A DNA stretch of 64,000 nucleotides, from positions 1,094,001 through 1,158,000 of the forward strand of contig NZ_CP072842.1 in the NCBI RefSeq assembly GCF_017948305.1, in the 5' to 3' direction. A program made the position numbers and the translations under genes. Position 1 is the stretch's first letter. Every line of letters starts with the position of its first letter. A model generated the notes under the pieces. It had not been told where the DNA came from. It did not search any database and saw only the letters and a program-made list of their open reading frames with translations. The stretch comes from Faecalibacter bovis. GTDB lineage: Bacteria; Bacteroidota; Bacteroidia; Flavobacteriales; Weeksellaceae. This document shows positions 9,491-19,643 of this stretch, one piece after another.

Positions 9491-11812
9491 TTATTGTTCT
9501 ATAATTTCTTCGCCAGTTTCTGTAGCATTTTGATCCAATGGTTCTCCTGTACCTTCAATAATATCATTGTTATGAACTTGATTATATTGATGGAATCCCA
9601 TTAGCGATGAACAGTCCCAACGAGAGTCTATATCTGCAGGTTTATCAAATTTATCGCTTGCTAAAACTCCAAATGTGTCACCTCTAGAATAAACAGATTG
9701 CATATAATAAGCCCAAATAGGTAATGCGGTTGCAGCACCTTGTCCGTTTGCAGTACTACCAAAGTGTGCCGCACGGTCTTCGTTACCGACCCATACACCA
9801 GTTACCAAGTTTGGAGTTAATCCCATGTACCAACCATCTGAATTTTCATTTGTAGTTCCTGTTTTACCAGCAACTTCAGAAGTGATTCCATATTTTGTTC
9901 TGATCCAAGATCCGGTTCCACCATCAGATACACCTTTCATCAAATCAATCATGGTATAAGCAACGTATTCATTAACAACTTCTCGTGTTGTTGGTGTATA
10001 ATCACGAATTACTTTACCTTGTTTGTCTTCAATTCTTAAGATTAACTGTGGTTTGATGTAAATACCTCCATTTGCGAATGCACTTAAAGCTCCAACCATT
10101 TCATACAATGATAAATCTGCTGAACCTAATGCGATCGTAGGATCTTTTGTAATAGGAGATTCTACACCTAAATCACGTGCCATTTGAATAACAGCCTCTT
10201 CACCTGTTTGCATAATAAGACGAGCAGCAACTACGTTTGTTGATTGTGCTAAGGCTGTTCTTAATGATTGCGAACCACCGTAACGTCCATTTGCATTTCT
10301 TGGCGACCATTTTCCTGGAATACGATCATTAGAAATAGTATGACATGGAGTTAATCCTAATTGATTAATTGCAGTAGCAAAAACGAAAGGTTTGAAGGTA
10401 GAACCAACCTGACGACGAGCTTGTTTTACGTGATCGTATTTAAAGTAATCCCAGTTAATTCCTCCAACCCAAGCTTTAATTGTACCATCCTTAGGATCCA
10501 TCGACATTAAACCAGCTTGTAAGATATGCTTGTGATAGATAATAGAATCCATCAAAGTTTGATCCTTCATGTATTTAATCCCTTCCCAAGTAAAGAATTT
10601 TACTGAATCGCGAGGAGTATTGAAAGCAGTGCTAATTTGCTCATCAGAACTTCCGTTTTCTTTCATTAATTTATACAAATCAGTACGTTTTACAGCCTGA
10701 TCTAATAAAGTATTTCTTTTAGCTTCAGTAATGTTGTAGAACGGAGCCATTTTACGCCCACGTTGTTCTGCAAAAAATCTTTCTTGTATCGTTTTCAAAT
10801 GCTTTTTAACAGCATCTTCAGCCATTAATTGCATACGAGAATCAAGAGTTACATAAATTTTTAATCCATCTTTATCAAGATTATATGTTTTACCTGTTTC
10901 TTTCTCATATTCTACTAGCCATTCTTCAATTTCTTTGCGTAAAGCAGTTTTAAAGTATGCTGAATATGTTTCGTCTTGCGCTGTGATATACTGACGATCT
11001 GTAACTAAAGGTTTAGCTTTTAAAGCATCACCTTCAGCTGAAGATAATTTGTTGTATTTAACCATCTGATCAATCACTAAGTTTCTTTTTTCTTTAGAAA
11101 CTTCAGGATATTTGATAGGATTGAAAGCGACAGGATTTTGGAACATAGAAACCAAAGTAGCAGCTTCTACAACATCTAATTCTTTTGTTGTTTTATTGAA
11201 GTAAACTTTTGATGCTGATTCAATACCTTTTGCTCCAAAAATGAAGTCAAATTTATTGAAGTACATTGCAATAATTTCTTCTTTAGTGTACAATTTTTCT
11301 AATTGAACAGATGTTACCCATTCTTTAATCTTTTGTAAACCACGCATGATTACATTAGAAGAAGGCTCTTTCGTGTATAACTGCTTTGCTAACTGTTGCG
11401 TAATAGTAGAACCACCACCAGCTTCACCAGCAGACGTTACAGCACGCATTGCTGCCTTAGCATCAATACCAGGATGTTCGAAGAAACGAATGTCCTCTTT
11501 TGCTAATAATGCATCAACCAAATGAGGTGGAAGATCTTTGTAATCAACAGGAGTACGACGTTCGGTTTCAAATCGATCTAATAAAACTCCATCAGACGAA
11601 ATAATTTCTGATGAAACGTAAATATCTGGATTTTCCAGGTCACGAACATCAGGAATTTCACCTAACCATCCGTTAGATGCAGCCCAAAATATACCTGCAA
11701 TACCAATTATTGCAGCAAAAAATCCGATCCAAATAAGAGTAACAATTCTTCCTAAAAAGGATTTATTCTTAACTGGTTTGGTTACTTTTTTTGTATTGTT
11801 TTTGTTTTCCAT
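9491..11812 (-). CDS. mrcA: Bifunctional penicillin-binding protein 1A
   Basis: A class A PBP that polymerises glycan strands and cross-links peptides in the periplasm. The 773-residue protein has a cytoplasmic N-tail and one membrane segment (about 22-46). The GT51 glycosyltransferase domain shows EDIRFFEHPGID and GGSTITQQLAKQL. The transpeptidase domain has its catalytic SxxK in GSTFKPF, an SxN (STN) and KTGTT. It follows gldH by 8 bp on the same strand, giving a ricT-gldH-mrcA operon, an arrangement that I recall from other flavobacteria. Confidence 0.95.
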   Translation of the reverse strand: MENKNNTKKVTKPVKNKSFLGRIVTLIWIGFFAAIIGIAGIFWAASNGWLGEIPDVRDLENPDIYVSSEIISSDGVLLDRFETERRTPVDYKDLPPHLVDALLAKEDIRFFEHPGIDAKAAMRAVTSAGEAGGGSTITQQLAKQLYTKEPSSNVIMRGLQKIKEWVTSVQLEKLYTKEEIIAMYFNKFDFIFGAKGIESASKVYFNKTTKELDVVEAATLVSMFQNPVAFNPIKYPEVSKEKRNLVIDQMVKYNKLSSAEGDALKAKPLVTDRQYITAQDETYSAYFKTALRKEIEEWLVEYEKETGKTYNLDKDGLKIYVTLDSRMQLMAEDAVKKHLKTIQERFFAEQRGRKMAPFYNITEAKRNTLLDQAVKRTDLYKLMKENGSSDEQISTAFNTPRDSVKFFTWEGIKYMKDQTLMDSIIYHKHILQAGLMSMDPKDGTIKAWVGGINWDYFKYDHVKQARRQVGSTFKPFVFATAINQLGLTPCHTISNDRIPGKWSPRNANGRYGGSQSLRTALAQSTNVVAARLIMQTGEEAVIQMARDLGVESPITKDPTIALGSADLSLYEMVGALSAFANGGIYIKPQLILRIEDKQGKVIRDYTPTTREVVNEYVAYTMIDLMKGVSDGGTGSWIRTKYGITSEVAGKTGTTNENSDGWYMGLTPNLVTGVWVGNEDRAAHFGSTANGQGAATALPIWAYYMQSVYSRGDTFGVLASDKFDKPADIDSRWDCSSLMGFHQYNQVHNNDIIEGTGEPLDQNATETGEEIIEQ

Positions 11813-11820
11813 TTTTATAA

Positions 11821-12300
11821 TTAATCAGTGGTTTGGTCAACAATCAAACTGATATCTTCAATTCCTTTTAATTTATCAGTACGCATACCATGCCAAACTT
11901 TTAGTTTGTATTTTCCGGTATCTTTTACAGCTAAATTCTCACGATAAACCAATAACATTTCTTTGGTATTCATACCTTTACCAATCCAAGTTCCATCAGG
12001 ATTTGCGATGTAATATTGTAAAGTATCAACCATTACATTTCCTTTAGGGTCAGTAAATTTTGTAAACAAATAAACATTACTGTATTCGTAATCGGTATTA
12101 TTTCTAAAAACAAATCCCATATTTACTTTTGTTAGTGTTGTATCCTTCACATCAAACGTAAATTCAATAGGTTTTTTAACAGACCATTCTCCTTTTAAAT
12201 CTTTTGTTTCTTGATGATAATGTTTCGATTCACAAGCTGTGAATAAGAACATTAAAAACAATAAAAAACTACTGTTTCGAATTATCTGGTTTCGGTCCAC
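11821..12300 (-). CDS. gldH: Gliding motility lipoprotein GldH
   Basis: GldH is an outer-envelope lipoprotein of the Bacteroidota gliding/type IX secretion gene set. It also occurs in non-gliding members. From the GTG at 12300 the protein is 159 residues, with a signal ending FLFTAC, then the family motifs LKGEWSVKKPIEFTFDV and VYLFTKFTDPKG. No ATG gives a usable signal peptide: the nearest upstream in-frame ATG lies deep inside ricT, and the internal ATG leaves too short a signal. The GTG is therefore inferred, and it overlaps the 3' end of ricT by 32 bp in another frame, suggesting translational coupling. Confidence 0.85.
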   Translation of the reverse strand: MDRNQIIRNSSFLLFLMFLFTACESKHYHQETKDLKGEWSVKKPIEFTFDVKDTTLTKVNMGFVFRNNTDYEYSNVYLFTKFTDPKGNVMVDTLQYYIANPDGTWIGKGMNTKEMLLVYRENLAVKDTGKYKLKVWHGMRTDKLKGIEDISLIVDQTTD

Positions 12301-13846
12301 GATGAAATCTTTTTTTGTTTTTGCTTTTAGGTTTTGTTCCATTTGATTGATTTTCTCCACCAGCAGGATTCGTGCTTTTTTGTTCAACTTTTTGTACTTG
12401 AGGTTGCTCTGCAAGTTTGTTCTGTTGAGGTTTTCCTTGTTGATTCGGATTCCTTTTCTGTTGATTTGGATTCTTCTTAACAGGATTCTGTTTTTGTCCT
12501 TCAGAATTTTGTTGTGTATTTCCTTCAGTTTGATTTTGCTGAGGTTTTGCAACTTGATTCTGGTTCGGATTACGCTTCTTATTATTGTTATTATTGCGTT
12601 GAGAATTGTTTTGGTTTGGATTCCTTTTCTGTTGTTGATTAGGATTCTTAGCTTTTTCTTTTACTTCAACTGCATTTTGCTTCGAATTAGACGCGTTTGC
12701 AGATTCTTTGGTATTAGGCTTTCTTTTTGGCTTAATACGTTTGCGTTTTGAATTTTCTTTACGCTCAAAACGTTCTAAAGAATCTTCTTCGATTCCGTCA
12801 CCGAAAGAAGGTTTATTATCAACAACAGATTTTGCTAAATCTTCTAACGATTCAGTTTTTTCTCCGTTTGCGTTAATTTGTAAAAATTCTTGTACATCTT
12901 CTACAGAGAATTTATACCATAAAACGCTTCCTTTTTCGTAAGCAAACCACATTTCTTTCTTGAAAACATCAATTTTTACACAATGTGCAAATCCTTTTTC
13001 AGTCTCGAATTTACTTTCGATTGATGGAAAATGATTTAATGCATCCAAATAAGAATCTAACTCGAAATTCAAACAACATTTTAATTTACCACATTGACCA
13101 GCTAACTTTTGTGAGTTAATTGATAATTGTTGGTAACGAGCTGCTGCTGTACTTACTGAGCGGAAGTCTGTTAACCAAGTTGAACAACATAATTCGCGTC
13201 CACAAGATCCAATACCTCCAATTTTTGCTGCTTCTTGACGGAAACCAATTTGTTTCATCTCAATTCTTACACCAAATTTCCCAGCGTATTCTTTGATTAA
13301 TTGTCTAAAATCGACACGTCCTTCAGCAGTATAATAAAATGTTACTTTCGCACCATCTCCTTGATACTCAACATCACAAATTTTCATCTCTAAATCAAGG
13401 TTTTTAGCCATGATTCTTGAGTCAATCATTGTTTGTTTTTCTCTTTCACGAAACTCTTGCCAAGTTTCTATATCTTTTTGGTTTGCCTTACGATATACTT
13501 TTTTAATATCTTCACCTTCCCAAGAAAGATTTTTCTTTTTCATTTGGATTCTAACCAGCTCACCCGTAAGTGTAACAATTCCGATATCATGTCCCGGAGT
13601 TCCTTCAACAGCGATTATATCGCCTACGTTTAACGAAATATTATTTTCGTTTTTATAATAGAATTTTCGATCGTTTTTGAATCGAACTTCAACGAAATTA
13701 AATGGTTGTTGACCATTCGGTAATTTCATGTTCGATAACCAGTCGAAAACTGATAATTTACCACATCCATCAGTGCCACAGGCACCGTTATTGTTACATC
13801 CTTTCGGAAGGCCACTGCTAGAAGTTCCACAAGATCCACAAGCCAT
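12269..13846 (-). CDS. ricT: RicT/PSP1-domain protein with low-complexity C-terminal tail
   Basis: This is a PSP1 C-terminal domain (RicT/YaaT-like) protein. The N-terminal cysteine cluster (CGSCGTSSSG...CGTDGCG) is typical of the Bacteroidota version. The core at about residues 60-310 has GRELCCSTWL and GKLKCCLNFELD, the conserved cysteines that in the Bacillus Ric complex bind an Fe-S cluster. After residue ~340 the sequence is a basic, Asn/Gln/Pro-rich repeat tail (KRNPNQ-type units) to residue 525, probably disordered and possibly RNA-binding. It is first in the ricT-gldH-mrcA operon. The role in this phylum is not established. Confidence 0.85.
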   Translation of the reverse strand: MACGSCGTSSSGLPKGCNNNGACGTDGCGKLSVFDWLSNMKLPNGQQPFNFVEVRFKNDRKFYYKNENNISLNVGDIIAVEGTPGHDIGIVTLTGELVRIQMKKKNLSWEGEDIKKVYRKANQKDIETWQEFREREKQTMIDSRIMAKNLDLEMKICDVEYQGDGAKVTFYYTAEGRVDFRQLIKEYAGKFGVRIEMKQIGFRQEAAKIGGIGSCGRELCCSTWLTDFRSVSTAAARYQQLSINSQKLAGQCGKLKCCLNFELDSYLDALNHFPSIESKFETEKGFAHCVKIDVFKKEMWFAYEKGSVLWYKFSVEDVQEFLQINANGEKTESLEDLAKSVVDNKPSFGDGIEEDSLERFERKENSKRKRIKPKRKPNTKESANASNSKQNAVEVKEKAKNPNQQQKRNPNQNNSQRNNNNNKKRNPNQNQVAKPQQNQTEGNTQQNSEGQKQNPVKKNPNQQKRNPNQQGKPQQNKLAEQPQVQKVEQKSTNPAGGENQSNGTKPKSKNKKRFHRGPKPDNSKQ

Positions 13847-13934
13847 GCTTCTAATTTTTAAAATGACAACACAAAGGTAAAAAAAAAAAGTTCTGTATTA
13901 TGATTTATATTACGTTGTGTGTGAAAGGTAAGAT

Positions 13935-14801
13935 TTAACCAAAAACTTCACTAAATGAGTAGGTTTGATCCAATCTGATCCCTTTTTCGGTGCGTTTTAA
14001 TGTTGCTAATTCGTTGTAACAATCATGTTCGAAGTATAGGATATATTCATTTTCTACAGCTTCTTCTAGAAATTTTCCTTTTTCTTCAACTGTTATAAGT
14101 GGTCTCGTATCAAATCCAATGACATAAATTAAAGGAATTTGTCCTACTGTTGGAATTAAATCCGCTACATAAACAATCTTTTTTCCTTTGTAAGTAATCA
14201 TCGGAAGCATTTGTTTTTCGGTGTGTCCGTCAACATATAAAATATCAAAACCTAAAGGTGTATCAGTGATTCTATCTTCTCCGTTTTTTGGTAAGGATAA
14301 CATTTTTAACTGACCACTTTCGTGCATTGGAAGTATGTTTTCTTTCAGGAAAGAAGCTTTCTCGCGTGGGTTTGGATTGACTGCCCAATCCCAATGATTT
14401 TCATTTGTCCAGAATGTTGCATTTTTAAAAGCAGGTTCTAAAAAGTTTTTTTCGGAGTTATATTTTATGGCTCCACCACAGTGGTCAAAATGAAGGTGTG
14501 TTAAAAAAACATCAGTAATATCGTCGCGATGGAATCCATGTTTGGCTAATGATATATCAAGCGAAAAATCTCCAAATAAATAATAAAAACTAAAGAATTT
14601 ATCGTCTTGTTTATTTCCGATTCCTGTATCGATTAAGATTAATCTATCTCCATCTTCAATCAACAAACATCTCATCCCAAGATCAATTAAGTTTTTTTCA
14701 TCTGCAGGATTAGTTTTATTCCAAATTGATTTTGGAACAATTCCGAACATCGCACCTCCGTCTAGTTTGAAGTTTCCGGTTTCTATTGTGTATAATTTCA
14801 T
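13935..14801 (-). CDS. MBL-fold metallo-hydrolase
   Basis: A 288-residue metallo-beta-lactamase fold hydrolase. The zinc motif HxHxDH is clear (THLHFDHCGG, near residues 100-109). The later metal ligands appear as DGHTEKQM (His), VADLIP (Asp) and FEHDCY (His). The N-terminal FKLDGGAMFG stretch is that of the subgroup of quorum-quenching-lactonase-like and cytoplasmic hydrolases. No signal peptide is seen, so it is cytoplasmic. The substrate is unknown. It is divergent from gltX. Confidence 0.85.
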   Translation of the reverse strand: MKLYTIETGNFKLDGGAMFGIVPKSIWNKTNPADEKNLIDLGMRCLLIEDGDRLILIDTGIGNKQDDKFFSFYYLFGDFSLDISLAKHGFHRDDITDVFLTHLHFDHCGGAIKYNSEKNFLEPAFKNATFWTNENHWDWAVNPNPREKASFLKENILPMHESGQLKMLSLPKNGEDRITDTPLGFDILYVDGHTEKQMLPMITYKGKKIVYVADLIPTVGQIPLIYVIGFDTRPLITVEEKGKFLEEAVENEYILYFEHDCYNELATLKRTEKGIRLDQTYSFSEVFG

Positions 14802-14944
14802 TTTGTGGTTATTTATTGTGATAAAATTCGTTAAGAATAAATTATTATTCTAAAAACGAAGATAAAAAAATAGAATATTATAAAAATAATCAGCCATTAT
14901 TCTATTGAAGACCTTATTTTTGTATAAAATTTAGATACAAATCA

Positions 14945-16453
14945 ATGGCAAAAGAAGTTCGTGTAAGATTTGCGCCGAGTCCAACTGGTGCATTACACAT
15001 TGGAGGAGTACGTACGGCGTTATACAATTATCTTTTCGCAAAACATCATAACGGGAAATTCTTATTAAGAATTGAAGATACAGACCAAACACGTTTTGTG
15101 GAAGGTGCTGAACAATATATAATTGATTCTCTTAAATGGTTAGGATTAACTCCAGACGAAGGAGTAGGTTTTGGAGGAGAATTAGGACCTTATAAACAAT
15201 CTGAGCGTAAAGAAATTTACAAAGGATATGTTGAAGAATTATTAGCGAATGGAAAAGCTTATTATGCATTTGATACAGCTGAAGAGTTAGACGAAGCTCG
15301 TGCAAAAGCAGAAGAAAATAAGGAAACTTTTATCTACAACTGGTCAACTCGTGGAGCTTTAAAAAACTCTTTATCTTTAAGTGAAGAAGAAACTAAGGCT
15401 TTATTAGATAATGGTACCCCATACGTTGTTCGTTTTAAAATAGATGATACAAGAACAGTTTTATTAGACGATTTAATTCGTGGTAAAATTTCTATTGACG
15501 CATCAACTTTAGATGATAAAGTATTATTTAAATCTGACGGAATGCCAACTTATCATATGGCTAACATTGTTGATGATCATTTAATGGAAATTACACATGT
15601 TATTCGTGGAGAAGAGTGGTTACCATCAATGGCATTACACGAATTATTATATGATGCTTTTGGTTGGGAAGCGCCTCGATTTGCACACTTACCATTAATT
15701 CTAAAACCAGAAGGTAAAGGAAAATTGAGTAAGCGTGATGGAGATAAGCATGGTTTCCCTGTATTCCCTATGGAATGGGAAACGGAAGAAGGTGTTGCTA
15801 AAGGTTACAAACAGGAAGGATATTTCCCTGACGCTGTAATTAATATGTTAGCATTATTAGGATGGAGTCCAGGAACTGATCAGGAGATTTTTACTATGGA
15901 TGAATTGATCCAAGCATTTTCATTAGAAAAAGTTTCAAAATCAGGAGCTCGTTTTTCTCCAGAAAAAGCGACTTGGTTCAATAATCAATACTTACAGCAA
16001 AAATCAGCTGAAGAATTGTTACCAGCATTTGAAGAAGTTTTAGCAGCGAATGGAGTAGAAGCTAATTCAACTTTAAATACTCAAGTAATTGAATTATTGA
16101 AAGAAAGAGCTGATTTTGTAAAAGATATTTATACACAAGGAGAATTCTTTTATATAGCTCCTACATCTTACGATGAAAAAGCTGCTAAAAAAGCATATAA
16201 AGAAGATTCTACAGAAATTTTAACGAAGTTTATCGACGTTTTAAATTTAACTGAATTTACAGCTGAAGCTTTACATGATGCTATGGCTAATTTTGTTACA
16301 GCACAAGAAATTGGATTCGGAAAAATCGGAATGCCTTTACGATTAAGTTTAGTTGGTGCATTACAAGGACCAGATGTTCCTGTAATTATGGCTATGTTAG
16401 GAAAAGAGGAGACGATTGCACGTATCAATAAGATTATTGAAACTTTAGGATAA
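14945..16453 (+). CDS. gltX: Glutamyl-tRNA synthetase
   Basis: GltX charges tRNA-Glu. The 502-residue class I synthetase has the HIGH motif as LHIGG (residues 17-21 in RFAPSPTGALHIGGVRTALYN) and the KMSKS loop as KLSKRDGD. The anticodon-binding helical C-terminal domain is complete. The ATG at 14945 gives the exact family start. It has its own terminator downstream. Confidence 0.97.
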   Translation: MAKEVRVRFAPSPTGALHIGGVRTALYNYLFAKHHNGKFLLRIEDTDQTRFVEGAEQYIIDSLKWLGLTPDEGVGFGGELGPYKQSERKEIYKGYVEELLANGKAYYAFDTAEELDEARAKAEENKETFIYNWSTRGALKNSLSLSEEETKALLDNGTPYVVRFKIDDTRTVLLDDLIRGKISIDASTLDDKVLFKSDGMPTYHMANIVDDHLMEITHVIRGEEWLPSMALHELLYDAFGWEAPRFAHLPLILKPEGKGKLSKRDGDKHGFPVFPMEWETEEGVAKGYKQEGYFPDAVINMLALLGWSPGTDQEIFTMDELIQAFSLEKVSKSGARFSPEKATWFNNQYLQQKSAEELLPAFEEVLAANGVEANSTLNTQVIELLKERADFVKDIYTQGEFFYIAPTSYDEKAAKKAYKEDSTEILTKFIDVLNLTEFTAEALHDAMANFVTAQEIGFGKIGMPLRLSLVGALQGPDVPVIMAMLGKEETIARINKIIETLG

Positions 16454-16477
16454 GATCTTTTTTCTAAAAGAATACAT

Positions 16478-16507
16478 AAAAAGCCACTGATTTTGTCAGT
16501 GGCTTTT
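16478..16507. terminator. Terminator of gltX
   Basis: The inverted repeat AAAGCCACTGA/TCAGTGGCTTT has a TTTTG loop and flanking A/T tracts. It can serve both converging transcripts. Confidence 0.8.
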
Positions 16508-16539
16508 CATTTTAAAACTAAAAATAAATAATGAAAAAA

Positions 16540-16914
16540 TTATAAGTTGAATTTTACGGGTTGTAACAATTCTAATTCATCTGGAGAAAAGATTCGATAG
16601 TTTACCTTAAATGTTTTCCCTAAGGGAACTTCTAAAGAAAAACCACCAGCTCCTATTGCGTCAATCACATCTAATTCAAAATGTGCGTGTTTCCAATATT
16701 CAAATAAATCTTTATCCACCCAGAATTCACAATCTTCAATTATCCCAATACAAACATCTTTGTATCGTAAATAATATTCTCCTTTTTTAAAACATTGTGG
16801 TTGTGTACCTTCACAACATCCACCGGCTTGGTAAAACATCAATTCGCCATATTTTTCTTTTAAAGTATCAATTAACTTTTTGGCATTTTCTGTAATGTTT
16901 ACTCTTGAAACCAT
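16540..16914 (-). CDS. DUF779 family protein
   Basis: A 124-residue DUF779 protein. The family hallmarks seen are MFYQAGGCCEGTQPQC (a Cys-rich, possibly metal-binding loop) and the later IDAIGAGGFSLE. Members are habitually encoded beside NAD-dependent aldehyde dehydrogenases, as here. Their biochemical role is unknown. It is last in the ald-adh-DUF779 operon, 10 bp after the adh stop. Confidence 0.88.
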   Translation of the reverse strand: MVSRVNITENAKKLIDTLKEKYGELMFYQAGGCCEGTQPQCFKKGEYYLRYKDVCIGIIEDCEFWVDKDLFEYWKHAHFELDVIDAIGAGGFSLEVPLGKTFKVNYRIFSPDELELLQPVKFNL

Positions 16915-16924
16915 GTTTTAAATT

Positions 16925-17968
16925 TTAAGATAAATCGTTGGTAATTATAACTTTAATTGCTTTTTCTTTTGCACCATTTTTAAAGACATCCCATGCTTTA
17001 TCAATTTCTGAAAGTTTAAAATGATGCGTAATAATTTTATCTAAATTAAATTTATTTGCAGCTGTACTTTTAATTAACATAGGAGTAGTGTTTGTGTTTA
17101 CTAATCCTGTACGAACTGTAATATTTTTAATCCACAATTTCTGAATATCAAAAGTTACACTTTTACCGTGTACACCAACGTTTGCGATATATCCGCCAGG
17201 TTTAATAATCTTTTGACAAATATCCCAAGTAGATGGAATACCAACAGCTTCAATAGCAACATCAACACCTTCTTCGAATAATTCTAAAACTTTAGCAACA
17301 GCGTCGCTTGAACCAGAATTAATAATATCTGTAGCGCCAAGTTCTTTTGAAAGTTCTAATCGATTATCATCTAAATCAATCATAATAATTCGAGCAGGCG
17401 AATATAATTGTGCCGTTACTAAAACTGATAATCCAACAGGACCAGCACCGATAATAGCAACTGTATCACCAGGTTTTACATTTCCGTATTGTACACCAAT
17501 TTCGTGACCAGTTGGTAAAATATCACTGATTAAAACTGCATTATCGTCGCTAATAGTTTCTGGTATTTTATATAAACTGTTATCGGCGTGTGGAATACGA
17601 ACATATTCGGCTTGTGTACCATCAATCATGTATCCTAAAATCCAACTACCATCTTTACAATGTGAGTATAATTGTTTTTTACAATATTCGCACGACCCAC
17701 AAACAGTAACACAAGAAATGATAACCTTGTCACCAACTTTAAAATTAGTTACACTATCACCAACTTGTTCAACAATTCCTACACCTTCGTGACCAAGAAT
17801 TCTACCTTCTTCAACTTCTGGATTTTTACCTTTATAAATACCTAAATCAGTTCCACAAATTGTTGTTTTTAAAACTTTAACAATTGCGTCTGTAGGTTTA
17901 AGAATTTCAGGTTTTGGTTTTTCTTCAAAGACAATATTATGTTCTCCTTTGTATACTAATGCTTTCAT
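16925..17968 (-). CDS. Zinc-dependent alcohol dehydrogenase (medium-chain)
   Basis: A 347-residue medium-chain dehydrogenase. Catalytic zinc ligands are in TICGTD (Cys38) and GHEGVG (His), and the structural zinc lobe is CGSCEYCKKQLYSHC. The Rossmann motif GAGPVG is near residue 174, followed by an acidic residue (DLDDNR) that favours NAD(H). It sits between an aldehyde dehydrogenase and DUF779. The operon therefore looks like an alcohol-to-aldehyde-to-acid oxidation route or its detoxifying reverse. Confidence 0.9.
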   Translation of the reverse strand: MKALVYKGEHNIVFEEKPKPEILKPTDAIVKVLKTTICGTDLGIYKGKNPEVEEGRILGHEGVGIVEQVGDSVTNFKVGDKVIISCVTVCGSCEYCKKQLYSHCKDGSWILGYMIDGTQAEYVRIPHADNSLYKIPETISDDNAVLISDILPTGHEIGVQYGNVKPGDTVAIIGAGPVGLSVLVTAQLYSPARIIMIDLDDNRLELSKELGATDIINSGSSDAVAKVLELFEEGVDVAIEAVGIPSTWDICQKIIKPGGYIANVGVHGKSVTFDIQKLWIKNITVRTGLVNTNTTPMLIKSTAANKFNLDKIITHHFKLSEIDKAWDVFKNGAKEKAIKVIITNDLS

Positions 17969-17996
17969 TGTATTATTTTTTTTGGTTATGTAATGA

Positions 17997-19502
17997 TTAA
18001 AAGAATCCTAATTTTTTCTTGCTATATGAAACAAGCATATTTTTTGTTTGACGGTAATGATCTAACATCATTTTGTGATTTTCACGACCAATCCCCGATA
18101 ATTTATATCCTCCAAATGGAGCTCCGGCTGGGTAATTATGGTATTGATTAACCCAAACTCGACCTGCTTGTATTGCTCTTGGTATTTGATATAGTTGATG
18201 TGCATCTCTAGTCCATACACCTGCTCCTAAACCATAAATGGTATCATTTGCAATTTCTAGCGCTTCAGCTTCATCTTTAAAAGTTGTTACAGCTAATACT
18301 GGTCCGAAAATTTCTTCTTGGAATATTCGCATTTTGTTATGACCTTTTAGTAAAGTTGGTTTAATGTAATATCCATTTTCAATATCACCACCTAAAAGAT
18401 TTGCTTCTCCACCAGTTAAAACTTCAGCACCTTCTTCTTTTCCAAGTTTAATATAACTTAAAATTTTCTCGTACTGAATTTGTGAAGCCTGTGCACCAAT
18501 CATTGTGTTAGGATCTAAAGGATTTCCGGCTTTGATTGCATTCACACGAGCGATTACTTTTTCTATGAATTTATCATAAATTGATTCTTGGATTAATAAG
18601 CGAGAAGGACATGTACAAATTTCTCCTTGGTTTAAGGCAAATAATACAGCACCTTCAATAGCTTTATCTAAAAAATCATCATCATGATCCATCACTGACT
18701 CAAAGAAGATATTAGGAGATTTTCCACCTAACTCCAATGTTACAGGAATTATATTTTCTGTTGCATATTGCATCACAAATCGACCTGTTGTAGTTGAACC
18801 AGTAAAGGCAGCTTTAGAAACTTTAGGATTTGTAACTAATGCACGACCTAATTCAGATCCAAAACCATTCACAATATTTACAACTCCTGGAGGCAATAAA
18901 TCTCCAATAATTTCAAAAAGATATAAAATTGAAATTGGAGTAGATTCGGCCGGTTTTAGCACAACGCAATTTGCAGCAGCTAAAGCAGGTGCTAATTTCC
19001 AAACAGCCATTAAGATTGGAAAATTCCAAGGGATAATCTGTGCGACAACACCAATTGGTTCGTGCACAATGATAGAAACAGTGTCTTTGTCTAATTCGTT
19101 AATAGAACCTTCTTCCGCACGAATAACAGATGCAAAATATCTAAAATGATCAATAGCTAAAGGAATATCAGCATTTAATGTTTCACGAACAGGTTTTCCG
19201 TTGTCGTACGTTTCCACAGCAGCTATCTCTTGTAAATGCTGCTCCATACGATCGGCAATCTTGTTTAATAAAATACTTCTTTCGGTTGGCGAAGTTTGAC
19301 TCCAAGTTTTAAATGCTTCGTGTGCAGCATCAACAGCAAGGGTTAGATCTTCTTCAGAAGAATGAGCCGCTTGAGCAAAAACTTTACCTGTAATAGGAGT
19401 AATTACATCAAAATATTTCCCGTTAACTGGTGCGGTAAATTTCCCGTTAATGTAATTATCATACCTCTCTTTTAGTTTTGGAAGGTTTATTAAATTATCC
19501 AT
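17997..19502 (-). CDS. NAD-dependent aldehyde dehydrogenase (ExaC/AldB-like)
   Basis: A 501-residue aldehyde dehydrogenase of the acetaldehyde/medium-chain type. It shows QIIPWNFPI, the nucleotide-site FTGSTTTG, the general-base glutamate in LELGGKSPN and the catalytic cysteine in [11 protein letters not shown]. An extra adjacent cysteine is usual in this subgroup. It is first in the operon with adh (28 bp gap) and DUF779. Its start is 141 bp from the tmRNA gene, which is divergent. Confidence 0.93.
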   Translation of the reverse strand: MDNLINLPKLKERYDNYINGKFTAPVNGKYFDVITPITGKVFAQAAHSSEEDLTLAVDAAHEAFKTWSQTSPTERSILLNKIADRMEQHLQEIAAVETYDNGKPVRETLNADIPLAIDHFRYFASVIRAEEGSINELDKDTVSIIVHEPIGVVAQIIPWNFPILMAVWKLAPALAAANCVVLKPAESTPISILYLFEIIGDLLPPGVVNIVNGFGSELGRALVTNPKVSKAAFTGSTTTGRFVMQYATENIIPVTLELGGKSPNIFFESVMDHDDDFLDKAIEGAVLFALNQGEICTCPSRLLIQESIYDKFIEKVIARVNAIKAGNPLDPNTMIGAQASQIQYEKILSYIKLGKEEGAEVLTGGEANLLGGDIENGYYIKPTLLKGHNKMRIFQEEIFGPVLAVTTFKDEAEALEIANDTIYGLGAGVWTRDAHQLYQIPRAIQAGRVWVNQYHNYPAGAPFGGYKLSGIGRENHKMMLDHYRQTKNMLVSYSKKKLGFF

Positions 19503-19643
19503 AAATATTTGTAGTTTAATGTTTTAAAAATACTACAATTTAGAGTTTTAAATTTGTAAAATATGTTTACAAAAAGTTAATTAACATTGGTATAAAATTT
19601 GTAAATTTGTGATTCATCTATTGTATAGATGAACTTATTTAAT

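Noticed and set aside
12347-13658. Several + strand frames opposite ricT
   Set aside because: They mirror the repetitive RicT tail and core, consist of Leu/Ile/Phe-rich sequence without motifs, and the minus-strand gene explains the region fully.
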